Below, one piece after another: positions 6,671-16,500 of a DNA stretch of 64,000 nt (positions are counted from its first letter, which is position 1; every line of letters starts with the position of its first letter). This DNA comes from Hyphomicrobiales bacterium (GTDB lineage: Bacteria; Pseudomonadota; Alphaproteobacteria; Rhizobiales; Rhizobiaceae). The stretch is from the NCBI GenBank assembly GCA_017305935.1, contig JAFKJU010000023.1, positions 55,048 through 119,047 on the forward strand. Direction: 5' to 3'. The translations under genes were made by a program, and so were the position numbers. The notes beneath the pieces are model-generated. The model saw only the letters and a list, made by a program, of their open reading frames with translations, did not search any database and was not told the DNA's origin.

Positions 6671-8623
6671 ATGCAGGAGACCGGACTGCCCGCGATGAAA
6701 TTTCTAAAAGACACGACCGCCGATTCCAAGGGGATGCCGCTCGTCCTCCTGCCGGGTACCGCCTGCGACGAGCGGCTGTTCCTGCCGCTTGTGGAGCGCC
6801 TCGATCATGACGGGCCGATCCTGACGGGCGGGATGCGCGGCGCGCGCAGCATGCCGGCCATGGCGCAAAAGCTGCTGGCCGAGGCGCCGGAGCGGTTTTT
6901 GCTGCTCGGCTTTTCGCTGGGCGGCATCGCGGCGCTGGAGATCGCCGCGCAGGCGCCCGAACGCCTCGCCGGCCTGATCCTGATCGACACGACGCCGCGT
7001 CCGGATCCGCAGGCCAATGCCGCCCCGCGCCGGGCGGCGCTCGCCAAGGCGCGGGACGAGGGCATGGCCGGCTATATTCTCGATGCCTGGCCGCGCCTCG
7101 TCGCCTCCGGAAATATTCAGGACGAAGACCTCAGGCGGCTGGTCGTCGACATGGCGGTCGCCGCCGGCGCCGAGGCGCTGGACGAGCAAACGGAGATGGC
7201 GATCCACCGCGCCGACAGCCGCGCGCGCCTGAAGGACGTCGCCTGCCCGGTGCTGGTGCTGGCGGGCGCCGAGGAGCAGGTTTGCCCCATCGAGGCGCAT
7301 CGGGAGATCGCCGACGGCATCGCCGGCGCCGAATTTCACGCAATCGACGGCGCGGGGCATTTTTCCCCGCTTGAAAAGCCCGATGCCGTCGCATTCCATA
7401 TTCGCCAATGGCTGGCTTCCGGCTCAGCCTCGGCGTCGCAATCCGGCCGGAGCCGACAAGGAGCAGACATGAGCGAGAATGACGTGAAATCAACCAAGCC
7501 CGCCGCCCTGAAAACCCGCGAGCCCGTGGAGCAGGTGCTGCAGGTCGAGCGGCGCGACTATATGGATCTGGCTCCTATGGACCGGCCGCGCAGCCAGTCG
7601 CTGGAAGGCTTCGACGACATCTATACCGATATCGTCGATTACATCGTGCGCTGCACGCACCGCATCTGGGACGAGCGCGATATCGGGCTGATCTACAGCC
7701 ACTACACCCATAATTGCGTGCTCTACGGCACGCTCGGCACGATCTACAATCGCGAGGACGTGGTGCGCGACACCATCCAGCGCCTCGTCTCGCTACCGGA
7801 GCGGCGCGGCATGGCGACCCAGGTCCTGTGGCGCGGCAACGACCAGGAAGGGTTCTATACCTCGCATCTGGTCACCGGCTCGGGCCGGCATACGCAATAC
7901 GGCCATTTCGGCCAGCCGACCGGGCGCACCTTCGTGTCGCGCACGATTGCCGACTGCATGATCCATCGCAACAAGATCTATCGCGAATGGGTGGTGGCCG
8001 ATACCATGGCGATCATCAAGCAGCTCGGCCTCGACCCCAACGCCTTCGCCGAGCGCTTCGCCAAGGCCGCCTTCGACAAGGGGCTGCTGTCGCTCGATAT
8101 CGGCGAGAACCGCCGCCTGCTCGGCCAGTATCCGCCGGAAGCGGTCGCCGACACCTCGATTGCCCACAACGAGCTGGAAGCCGAAACGCTGCAATGGCTG
8201 CACGAAGTCTTCAACCAGCGCATGTTCGGCAAGATCAAGGATGTCTATGCGCCGAACTGCCAGTATCACGGCCCGCTGATGAAGGAGCTTTACGGCGTCG
8301 CCGCCGTGACCCACCAGCATCTCGGCCTGATCGGCTCGATCCCGGATGCCGCCTACATGCCGCAGCATATCTGCTCGAACCCCTGCGAAGAAGGTGGCGT
8401 CAAGGTCGCCGTGCGCTGGCTGATGGAAGGCCATCACCTCGGCTACGGCATCCTGCAGGAACTCGGCGATCCCACCGGCGCGCGCCTACAGGTGATGGGC
8501 ATGACCCATTACCACTACAAGGACGGCAAGATCGTCGACGAATGGAACGTCTATGACGAGCTGTCGCTGCTGACGCAAGTCAAGCTCGCCAAACTGGCCG
8601 CCGACGCCCAGCATCCGGCCTGA
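6671..8623 (+). CDS. Alpha/beta hydrolase fused in frame to SnoaL/NTF2-like protein
   Basis: One uninterrupted frame encodes two proteins that are normally separate. Residues 1-250 (counted from 6671) are an alpha/beta hydrolase: PGTACDERL near the oxyanion strand, nucleophile Ser82 in GFSLGG and His230 in GAGHFSP. The acid position reads AGAEEQVCP, so Glu rather than the common Asp. Residues 267-650 are a tandem SnoaL/NTF2-like protein. No stop separates them, and the joining stretch (SGSASASQSGRSRQG) is Ser-rich like a linker. The start is uncertain: ATGs at 6608, 6671 and 6695 are in frame and none has an ideal ribosome binding site. A long frame continues further upstream only as antisense of the HisD-family gene. 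Confidence 0.75.
   Translation: MQETGLPAMKFLKDTTADSKGMPLVLLPGTACDERLFLPLVERLDHDGPILTGGMRGARSMPAMAQKLLAEAPERFLLLGFSLGGIAALEIAAQAPERLAGLILIDTTPRPDPQANAAPRRAALAKARDEGMAGYILDAWPRLVASGNIQDEDLRRLVVDMAVAAGAEALDEQTEMAIHRADSRARLKDVACPVLVLAGAEEQVCPIEAHREIADGIAGAEFHAIDGAGHFSPLEKPDAVAFHIRQWLASGSASASQSGRSRQGADMSENDVKSTKPAALKTREPVEQVLQVERRDYMDLAPMDRPRSQSLEGFDDIYTDIVDYIVRCTHRIWDERDIGLIYSHYTHNCVLYGTLGTIYNREDVVRDTIQRLVSLPERRGMATQVLWRGNDQEGFYTSHLVTGSGRHTQYGHFGQPTGRTFVSRTIADCMIHRNKIYREWVVADTMAIIKQLGLDPNAFAERFAKAAFDKGLLSLDIGENRRLLGQYPPEAVADTSIAHNELEAETLQWLHEVFNQRMFGKIKDVYAPNCQYHGPLMKELYGVAAVTHQHLGLIGSIPDAAYMPQHICSNPCEEGGVKVAVRWLMEGHHLGYGILQELGDPTGARLQVMGMTHYHYKDGKIVDEWNVYDELSLLTQVKLAKLAADAQHPA
7469..8623 (+). 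CDS. SnoaL/NTF2-like protein, possible internal start
   Basis: The ATG at 7469 is preceded by a strong AAGGAG ribosome binding site, so the C-terminal 384 residues may also or only be made as a free protein. Two NTF2-like alpha+beta barrels can be traced (about residues 35-190 and 215-370 of this part), with DERDIGLIYSHYTHNCVLYGTLG opening the first and MTHYHYKDGKIVDEWNVYDE closing the second. Related SnoaL-like proteins act as cyclases, hydratases or non-catalytic binding proteins; no reaction can be assigned. This entry is nested in the fused ORF and is an alternative reading of it. Confidence 0.6.
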   Translation: MSENDVKSTKPAALKTREPVEQVLQVERRDYMDLAPMDRPRSQSLEGFDDIYTDIVDYIVRCTHRIWDERDIGLIYSHYTHNCVLYGTLGTIYNREDVVRDTIQRLVSLPERRGMATQVLWRGNDQEGFYTSHLVTGSGRHTQYGHFGQPTGRTFVSRTIADCMIHRNKIYREWVVADTMAIIKQLGLDPNAFAERFAKAAFDKGLLSLDIGENRRLLGQYPPEAVADTSIAHNELEAETLQWLHEVFNQRMFGKIKDVYAPNCQYHGPLMKELYGVAAVTHQHLGLIGSIPDAAYMPQHICSNPCEEGGVKVAVRWLMEGHHLGYGILQELGDPTGARLQVMGMTHYHYKDGKIVDEWNVYDELSLLTQVKLAKLAADAQHPA

Positions 8624-8949
8624 AGCCTGCACCCCGATCGCGGCGACGACTGACGCCGAGTGCCGACGGCACGAGACCGACAAGGCTATGTCCGCGTCAA
8701 GATGATGCGGGCATACGCCTCGTGGCCCAATCGATTGCGAGCATGGCCAGCGTGCTGTTTCGAGCAGGTCTCAATCCTCCGTCTCTCCAGAAGGGTAACA
8801 GGACTGAACGCAAAGCGGGCTTGACGCTGCAGATCGATGGCACAAGAATGACGCCGTTTCGGATCGTGCAGCAGGCAGGAGAATGCCGGCAATCATCACG
8901 GCCGCACCACGGCATCTGCCGCGACGACGCGATTGGGTGGAGGGCTCGG
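8624..8949. other. Intergenic region before the AraC gene
   Basis: About 325 bases without a convincing gene. The AraC frame is open back to 8722, but the strong ribosome binding site just before 8950 argues against the longer start. A short GTGCC/GGCAC hairpin at 8660-8672 may end the preceding transcript. No clear promoter is visible. Confidence 0.4.
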
Positions 8950-9948
8950 ATGCATTCTGCAACATCTTACGGACATCCGCCGGGCGGCGCCCTGCAGGGA
9001 CTGGATTTGGCCCCTCTCTACGAAAACTGTCTGTTTCGCTCCGATATCCGCAAGGAAACCTACAACAGCATTGCAACGGAATTATGTGACTACAAGCTGA
9101 TATGGCGTGGGGGCTCGGTCGATGCGCGCGGATACCGGGCGCGCACCAGAAACCTCTCGGCTTGCGTGATCCAGTATGGCGATGAGGTGACCATCACCCC
9201 GCGGCTCTATTCCGATTTCGTCCTTGCGCATGTCTGCCTGCGCAAGGGCATCGAAATCACGGCCGACCGCGCCACCACATTCGTGCCCGAAGGCAGCGTC
9301 TACTTCAGTTCGCCGCGAACCAATATCTCGCTGCGCTGGCAGGAAGGCTGCGAGCAGCTCCTGCTGCGCGTTCCCCTCGATATGATCGATCCCACCGGTC
9401 GGCATTGCGATTTCGGCTCCGGCATGGTGCTGGCGAAGTCGATGACGCCGTTGTTCGTCCACCAATTGAACACCGCGCTCGCAATTTCCCATCGCGGTGG
9501 AAGCATGTCCCATTTCGACGCGTGGACGGATCATGTCGAACGGGGGCTGGCGCAATTCGTCGGCATGCATCTGCGCGGCCCCGCGACACACCGGCCAGGG
9601 TCCGCCCCGCCGACGCGCACGGAGGGCGTGGATTGGCGCGAACGGCTGGAAGCCTTCATCGATGCGCGCATGCGACGGCCGATCGGTCTCGACGACCTGA
9701 TGCAGGCAACCGGCCTCGGGCGCAGCCAGCTCAACGCCTTGTGCCATCGCGCCTTCGGCTGCGCGCCGATGGAGCTGGTGCGCCGGATGCGGTTGCAGGC
9801 GCTGAAAGCCGAGTTGGAACGCAATCCCGGCCAGGATCTGACGACGCTGGCGCTGAGCTACGGTTTCGACCATCAGGGCCGCTTTGCGCAGTATTATCGC
9901 GGCGCCTTCGACGAACTGCCGCGCGATACCCGCAGGCGATTGCTCTGA
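8950..9948 (+). CDS. AraC family transcriptional regulator
   Basis: A 332-residue regulator. The N-terminal two thirds resemble the cupin-like AraC-binding-2 sensor domain (VIQYGDEVTITPR, EGCEQLLLRVPLDMI); the C-terminal third is a double helix-turn-helix (IGLDDLMQATGLGRSQLNALCHRAFGCAPME and the second HTH with LALSYGFDHQGRFAQYYRGAF). I choose the ATG at 8950 because GGAGGG precedes it by 5-6 bases, although the frame is open from 8722. It is followed on the same strand by aldehyde dehydrogenase and GMC oxidoreductase genes, which it probably activates in response to an alcohol or aldehyde. Confidence 0.88.
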   Translation: MHSATSYGHPPGGALQGLDLAPLYENCLFRSDIRKETYNSIATELCDYKLIWRGGSVDARGYRARTRNLSACVIQYGDEVTITPRLYSDFVLAHVCLRKGIEITADRATTFVPEGSVYFSSPRTNISLRWQEGCEQLLLRVPLDMIDPTGRHCDFGSGMVLAKSMTPLFVHQLNTALAISHRGGSMSHFDAWTDHVERGLAQFVGMHLRGPATHRPGSAPPTRTEGVDWRERLEAFIDARMRRPIGLDDLMQATGLGRSQLNALCHRAFGCAPMELVRRMRLQALKAELERNPGQDLTTLALSYGFDHQGRFAQYYRGAFDELPRDTRRRLL

Positions 9949-10071
9949 AAACCGGAAAAAGCGGATATTGCGTGCCGCCGGTGCCGGAAGAACCGGATAT
10001 CGTCCGCTCGCCGGTCCATCTAGCATTCCCCGTAAGCCGCCACGACGGCGGACAGACAAGGGGATGCAGAC

Positions 10072-11562
10072 ATGACCTATTCCAAGCCGGAGATGAAACC
10101 CCGCTACGAGAACTATATCGGCGGCGCCTGGGTGGCTCCCGTCGAGGGTCAATATTTCACCAATCACTCACCGATCGACGGATCGGTCATCGCCGAATTT
10201 CCGCGCTCGTCGGCAAAGGACGTCGCCAAGGCGGCGAAGGCGGCGTGGGAGGCCGCTGCTGGCTGGGGCGCGACCTCGCCGGCCCAGCGCTCCAACATTC
10301 TTCTGAAGGTGGCCGACCGCATCGAAGCGCATGCGCAAGAGCTCATGCATGTCGAATGCTGGGGCAACGGCAAGCCTCTGCGCGAATGCATGTTCGTCGA
10401 TATCCCGATGGCGGTGGATCAGATCCGCTATTTCGCCGCCGCGATCCGCGCCGATAGCGGCGAGAGCGCCGATATCGACAGCGACACGGTCAATCTGGAG
10501 GTCTACGAGCCCTTCGGCGTCGTCGGCTGCATCATCCCCTGGAACGCGCCGCTGCTGATGGCAGCGATGAAGCTCGGCCCTGCGCTGGCGGCCGGCAATG
10601 CCGTCATCCTGAAACCGGCGGAGAACACGCCCTATTCGATCACGCGCGTTATGGAGCTGATCGCCGACCTGCTGCCGCCGGGCGTCCTCAATATCGTCCA
10701 GGGCTACGGCGCCGAGGCGGGGGCGGCCCTTGTTGCCAGTCCCGACGTCAGGAAGATCGCCTTCACCGGCTCGGCCGTCACCGGTAAGGCGATCATGAAG
10801 GCGGCGGCCGAGAACCTGACGCCGGTGACGCTCGAACTCGGCGGCAAGTCGCCGAACATCTTCCTTCCCTCGATCATGGATGCCGACGACGCGCTTCTGG
10901 ACAAGGCGATCGAAGGCTTCCTGATCTATCTTTACGACCAGGGCGAAGTCTGTGCCTCGCCGACGCGGGCGCTGGTGGCGGAGGAGATCTACGAGCCCTT
11001 CATGGCCAGGGTGAAGGAGCGGATCGCCAGAGTCGGCATTGGTCATCCGCTGGAAATGACGACCGGCATCGGCGCCATCACCTCCAAGGCGCAATTCGAC
11101 AAGATCATGGGTTACCTTGAGCTCGGAAAGCAGGAAGGCGCCAAGGTGATCCATGGCGGCAATGCCTACAGCCAGGGAGATGGCGGTTATTACATCGAAC
11201 CGACCATCCTCGAAGGCACCAACGACATGCGCACCTCGCGCGAGGAGATCTTCGGCCCGATCACCAGCGTCATCCGCTTCAAGACCGAGGAAGAGGCGCT
11301 GCGGCTCGCCAATGACAGTCCCTACGGGCTGACGGCCGGCGTCTGGACGCGCGATTATCACCAGATGCAGCGCTTCGCCCGCGGCCTGGAAGTCGGCAAG
11401 GTATGGTGCAACTGCTATTACCTCTGGCCCTCGCACACCTCCTTCGGCGGCTACAAGAATTCCGGCTTCGGTCGCGAGATGCACAAGTCGGCGCTCAACA
11501 ATTATCGTCATACCAAGAGCATCGTGCATTCCTATGGCACGCAGGCTTTCGGCTTCTTTTGA
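10072..11562 (+). CDS. Aldehyde dehydrogenase family protein
   Basis: A 496-residue NAD(P)-dependent aldehyde dehydrogenase of normal length. Visible are IIPWNAPLLMA (substrate channel), LKPAENTPYS (cofactor Lys), FTGSAVTGK (Rossmann loop), the general base Glu in LELGGKSPN and the nucleophilic Cys in DQGEVCASPTR, plus EEIFGPI. It oxidises an aldehyde to the acid in the cytosol. An AAGGGG ribosome binding site precedes the ATG. The GMC oxidoreductase starts 23 bases downstream, so the pair could oxidise an alcohol in two steps. Confidence 0.93.
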   Translation: MTYSKPEMKPRYENYIGGAWVAPVEGQYFTNHSPIDGSVIAEFPRSSAKDVAKAAKAAWEAAAGWGATSPAQRSNILLKVADRIEAHAQELMHVECWGNGKPLRECMFVDIPMAVDQIRYFAAAIRADSGESADIDSDTVNLEVYEPFGVVGCIIPWNAPLLMAAMKLGPALAAGNAVILKPAENTPYSITRVMELIADLLPPGVLNIVQGYGAEAGAALVASPDVRKIAFTGSAVTGKAIMKAAAENLTPVTLELGGKSPNIFLPSIMDADDALLDKAIEGFLIYLYDQGEVCASPTRALVAEEIYEPFMARVKERIARVGIGHPLEMTTGIGAITSKAQFDKIMGYLELGKQEGAKVIHGGNAYSQGDGGYYIEPTILEGTNDMRTSREEIFGPITSVIRFKTEEEALRLANDSPYGLTAGVWTRDYHQMQRFARGLEVGKVWCNCYYLWPSHTSFGGYKNSGFGREMHKSALNNYRHTKSIVHSYGTQAFGFF

Positions 11563-11585
11563 AAAGCAAGAACGAGGGGAATCCG

Positions 11586-13319
11586 ATGAGAAACGAACGA
11601 CTGACGGACGGGCTTCGCCATGCGATGCTCGACAAGCTCGAGGCATCGATGCTGAACGGCGCGATCGGGCGCCGGCGCTTCATGCAATGGTCGCTGGCGC
11701 TCGGGGCATCGTTTGCCGCGACGCGGGCGCTGGCCGACCAGCTGGCGGATGCGCGCGCCAATCAGGACGAGCGCGCCAACAGGCTGGCCGATACCTATGA
11801 GGTGGTGATCTGCGGCGGCGGCACGTCGGGCTGCGCGCTGGCCGGCCGCCTTGCCGAGGCCGGCGTCAACGTCCTGCTGATCGAAGCCGGCGGCTGGGAC
11901 ACCGCGCCGAGTGTGCTCGATCCGCGCCTGTGGTTCACCAATCTCGGCACGCCGCTCGACTGGGGCGATATCTCGGTCCCGACCAGAAGCGTCAACGATC
12001 GCGCCGTCGCCTCGCACATGGCCAAGGTTCTCGGCGGCGGAAGTTCGATCAACGCCACCATATGGGTTCGCGGCCATCGCAACAATTACGAGGACTGGGC
12101 CGCCGCCTCCGGTGACGATGCCTGGGGCTACGAAAGCGCCCTGAAGATCTTCAGGCGGGTCGAGAACTGGCAGGGACCGGACGATCCGAGATATCGCGGC
12201 AAGGGCGGCAAGATCTGGGTGGAGTCCTCGCAGGATCCGCTGCCGGTGGCGCCCGCCATGCTGGAGGCGGTCAAGAGCCTCGGAATGCCGGTCTATGCCG
12301 ATCTCAACGGCGCCCGCGAGGAGAGCGCCGGGGGCTTTGCGCTGATGAACCACATCATCCGCGACGGGCGGCGCCAGAACATGGCCAAGTCCTATCTCTA
12401 TCCGCTGCTCGACAAGGCGAACCTGACGGTCCTGACCGGAACGCATGTCAACAGGTTGATCGTCGAGGGCGGCAAGGTAACCGGCGTCGAGGCCGTGCGG
12501 GACGGCAAGACCCTCCGTTTGCGGGCGTCGCAAGAGGTCGTACTGTCCCAGGGCGCGATCCGCACGCCGAAGACCCTGATGCTTTCGGGCATCGGCGACC
12601 GCGACCATCTCGCCGAGCATGGCATCGCCTCGCGCGTGCACGCGCCCGAGGTGGGGCGGAATTTCCACGATCATATCCTGCATGGCGGGTGTATCTGGGA
12701 ATCTCCCGAGCAGATGGCACATCGCAACAGCGGCGCCGAAGCCTCAGGCTTCTGGAAGAGCGACGACAGCCTTGCCACGCCCGATCTCAACATCGTACAG
12801 ATCGAGCTGCCCTATGCATCCGAGGTCGTGGCGAAGGACTATGCGCCGCCGAACAATGCCTGGGCGCTCTGCGCCGGTCTCGTCGATCCCAAGAGCCGCG
12901 GCCATGTGCGGCTGAAATCCGCCGATCCCGCCGACGCGCCGATCGTGACCGCCAATCTGCTGGAGGACCCGGCCGACCTGATGGCCCTCAAGAAGGGCAT
13001 CGACCTCTGCCGCCGGATCGGCAACGCCCAGCCCATGGCGGCCTGGTCGAAGCGCGAAGTGGCGCCGGGCAAGGATCTCGACGATGCGGCCAAGGGAGAT
13101 TTCGTCCGCAACGGCACGACGACCTTCTTCCATCAGGTCGGCACCTGCCGCATGGGCAGGGACGACCGGGCCGTGGTCGATGCGGCGCTCAAGGTGCGCG
13201 GCATCGAGGGCCTGCGCATCGTCGACGGCTCGATCATGCCGAGGATCAGCACCTGCGCGACGATGGCAACCTGCGTCTTCATCGGCGAGCGCGGTGCCGA
13301 CATCATCCTCGCCGGCTGA
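11586..13319 (+). CDS. GMC family oxidoreductase with Tat-like signal
   Basis: A 577-residue flavoprotein of the glucose-methanol-choline family. The FAD dinucleotide motif is VVICGGGTSGCALAGRL with the acidic strand end LLIEAGG; the second GMC signature (GAIRTPKTLMLSGIG) and the C-terminal HQVGTCRMG with the catalytic His region are present. Before the FAD domain lies GRRRFMQWSLALGASFAATRALA, which looks like a twin-arginine signal, so the enzyme may fold with FAD and be exported to the periplasm. GAGGGG precedes the chosen ATG; the frame is open further upstream inside the aldehyde dehydrogenase gene. It probably oxidises an alcohol and passes electrons to an unknown acceptor. Confidence 0.9.
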   Translation: MRNERLTDGLRHAMLDKLEASMLNGAIGRRRFMQWSLALGASFAATRALADQLADARANQDERANRLADTYEVVICGGGTSGCALAGRLAEAGVNVLLIEAGGWDTAPSVLDPRLWFTNLGTPLDWGDISVPTRSVNDRAVASHMAKVLGGGSSINATIWVRGHRNNYEDWAAASGDDAWGYESALKIFRRVENWQGPDDPRYRGKGGKIWVESSQDPLPVAPAMLEAVKSLGMPVYADLNGAREESAGGFALMNHIIRDGRRQNMAKSYLYPLLDKANLTVLTGTHVNRLIVEGGKVTGVEAVRDGKTLRLRASQEVVLSQGAIRTPKTLMLSGIGDRDHLAEHGIASRVHAPEVGRNFHDHILHGGCIWESPEQMAHRNSGAEASGFWKSDDSLATPDLNIVQIELPYASEVVAKDYAPPNNAWALCAGLVDPKSRGHVRLKSADPADAPIVTANLLEDPADLMALKKGIDLCRRIGNAQPMAAWSKREVAPGKDLDDAAKGDFVRNGTTTFFHQVGTCRMGRDDRAVVDAALKVRGIEGLRIVDGSIMPRISTCATMATCVFIGERGADIILAG

Positions 13320-13333
13320 TCGTCACTCCCCGT

Positions 13334-13359
13334 GAATGCCGCTGTTGCCGGCGGCATTC
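13334..13359. terminator. Hairpin downstream of GMC gene
   Basis: GAATGCCGC and GCGGCATTC form a 9-bp stem with an 8-base loop 15 bases after the GMC stop. No T tract follows, so it may stabilise the 3' end rather than terminate on its own. Confidence 0.45.
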
Positions 13360-13423
13360 GTGTCCCTGTATGGGCGGGAAGCACGAAGAACTAGGCCCCC
13401 GCATCAGTAAGAACACAATGTCA

Positions 13424-13461
13424 GAGCATTGCCGGTGAACCCGTATTCACCGGCAATGCTC
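13424..13461. terminator. Perfect 16-bp hairpin between convergent genes
   Basis: GAGCATTGCCGGTGAA and TTCACCGGCAATGCTC pair perfectly around a 6-base loop (CCCGTA). It lies between the convergent GMC and RND genes and probably acts for both directions, although there is no T tract. Confidence 0.5.
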
Positions 13462-13554
13462 CATCGCCACCGGGACCGGCTGCCTGCCAGCCCATCGGCG
13501 GTTGCAGGCAGCGGGGTACGGTCCTTGCGGTGGGCGATTCCAGGGGTTCGCGGC

Positions 13555-16500
13555 TTATGGGCGATCTCCCCGATTTCCGGCCAAAAGCGGGGTAGGATGG
13601 GCCGATTGCGAAGGCCCGGGCATCGGCTGGTCTGGATGGCGCCCTCCCTTCAGGACGACGTAGATTGCCGGGATGACCAGCACCGTCAGCGCCGTCGAGG
13701 AGGCGAGGCCGAAGAGCAGCGAGATCGCCAATCCCTGGAAGATCGGATCGGCGAGGATCACGGCAGCCCCGATCATGGCAGCGATGGCGGTGAGCAGGAT
13801 GGGCTTGAAGCGAATCGCACCCGCTTCCAGCAAAATCTCCAGAAGTGATCTGTCGAGGTCGCTGGCATGGCGGACAAAATCGACAAGCAGGATGGAATTG
13901 CGCACGATGATCCCGGCCAGCGCAATGAAGCCGATCATCGAGGTCGCGGTGAACGGCGCCCCGAACAGCCAGTGCCCGCCCAGAATGCCGATGAAAGTCA
14001 GCGGAATCGGCGTGAGGATGACGAGCGGCAGCCTGAAGGAGCCGAACTGGGCGACGACCAGGATATAGATGCCGAGGATCGCGACCATGAAGGCGGCGCC
14101 CATGTCGCGGAAGGTCACCCATGTCACCTCCCACTCGCCGTCCCACAGCAGCGTCGGGCGGCTCTCGTCTTCAGGCTGGCCATGCAAGGAGATCGTCGGC
14201 TTGGGCAAACCGCCCCAATCCGCCTTGGCGATGGCGTCGTCCACAGCGATCATGCCGTAGATCGGCGCCTCGTAAGCACCGGCAAGCTCGGCCATGACCA
14301 TCTCAGCTGCCCGCCCGTTATGGCGAAAGATCGGGTACGAGGCGGGCTCGTGCCTGACGGAAACCACATCGCCAAGTTCGACCACACCGCGCCCGCCCGG
14401 CAGCGCGTTCGCCGGAACGGGCGTGGTCAGCACGCGTTCATCCACCACCGCGCCGGACTTCGGCAGCCCGAGTCGGATGGCGATGGGCTGGCGCCCGTCG
14501 CTGCGATGCGAGTAACCGACGGTGCTGCCGCCATAGAGATAGCGCAGCGTATCGTAGACGTCCGACTGTTCGACGCGATAATATTCGAGATTGTCCTGAT
14601 CGATCGCGATGCGCACGCGCTCCGGCCGATTGTGGTAGCTGTCATCGACATCGACGATGAACGGCACGCTCTCGAATGCCTGCCGGACCTTTCCTGCCAC
14701 GGCACGCCGGGTTTCCGCGTCAGGCCCGTAGATCTCGGCCAGCAAGGTGCCGAGGACCGGCGGCCCTGGCGGCGGCTCGACGACCTTGACGACGGAACCC
14801 GCGGGAAGGTCGAGATCGTTGAGGCGCTGGCGGATATCGAGGGCAATCGCGTGGCTGGCCCGTTTCCGATCGTCCTTGCCGAGCAGGTTGACGGCGATAT
14901 CGCCCTGCTCCGGGTTCGACCGCAATCCGTAATGGCGCACCAGACCGTTGAAATCGAAGGGTGCGGCGGTGCCGGCATAGGTTTGAAACGAAACGATTTC
15001 CGGCACGGCTTGCAGCCGGTTCGCGATCGCCTGCAGCGTCCGGTCGGTGTCCTCGACGGCCGCTCCCCTGGGCAGATCGACCACGACCTGAAGGTTGGCC
15101 TTGTTGTCGAAAGGCAGAAGCTTCACCGTGACGTGTTCCGTATAGAACAGGCTGAGCGAGGCGAGCGTCGCCACACCGACGAGAAGGAGAAAGATCCACG
15201 CACGCGCCCTGGTCCTGAGAATCGGCCGCGCCACCATGACGTAGAAGCGTCCGAGCCGGCCGCCGGCCTCGTCGTGCGCGGCGTTCTGATGGGAGCCGCC
15301 AGTCCTCATCATCAGCCAGGGCGTCAGCACGACCGCGACGAAGAAGGAGAACAGCATGGCTGCTGAGGCATTGGCCGGGATCGGGCTCATATACGGCCCC
15401 ATCATGCCCGATACGAACAGCATCGGCAGCAGCGCGGCCACCACGGTCAACGTCGCGACGATGGTCGGATTGCCGACCTCGGCAACGGCGTCGATCGCCG
15501 CCTGGACATATGAGCGGCCATCGCTCATGGCACGGTGACGGGCTATGTTCTCGATGACCACGATGGCGTCATCGACCAGGATGCCGATCGAAAAGATCAG
15601 CGCAAACAGGCTGACGCGATTGAGCGTATACCCCATGATCCACGAGGCGAACAGCGTGAGCAGGATCGTGGTCGGAATGACCACGGCGACCACCAGTGCC
15701 TCGCGCCAGCCGATGGCGACCGCCACCAGAACGACGATCGAGACGGTCGCGAGGCCGAGATGGAAGAGAAGTTCGTTCGCCTTCTCATTGGCGGTCTCGC
15801 CATAGTTGCGGGTGACCGTCATCTCGACATCCTCGGGAAAGATCTGGCCGCGCACCTGCTCGAGGCGATGCACGATCTCTCCGGCAATGACGACGGCGTT
15901 GGTCCCGGGCCGCTTGGCGATGGCCAGCGACACCGCCGGCGCCCGATCCAGCCCTTCGGCGGTCTTGCGGATATCGGTGACCCGGTTCTCGGCCGGGGAC
16001 GTCGCCAGCACGACCTTGGCGACATCGCGAACATAGACGGGACGACCGTCGCGGGCGGTCAGCAGGATATTGCCGATTTCCGGCAGGGCCTGCAGCGTCT
16101 GGCCGGCGACGACGACCCGCTGCTGTGTGTCCTCACGTACGGTCCCGATGCGGAACGACCGGTTCGCCCCTTCGATCTTGGCGGCCAGTTGCTGCAGGGT
16201 GATGCCGTAGAGCGACAGCTTTTCGGGGTCGGGCTCGACCCGGAACTGCTCGGGCTGCTCGCCGACGATATAGGTGAGTCCGATATCGGGCAGTTTCGAG
16301 ACTTCGACCTGAAGCTCGCGCGCCAGCCGCGTCAGCCCGTTGGTCGTCCAGCGTGACTTTGCCTCCGAGGTCGGCCGGAGCGTGACGACGACAATTGCGA
16401 CGTCATCGATGCCACGCCCGACAATCAGCGGCTCGGAGATGCCGACGGGCATGCGGTCCATATTGGCGCGGATCTTCTCATGTACGCGCAGGATGGCCGC

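Noticed and set aside
13867..15366. A 499-codon plus-strand ORF opposite the RND permease
   Set aside because: Shadow of the RND reading frame; charged repetitive composition and no motif.
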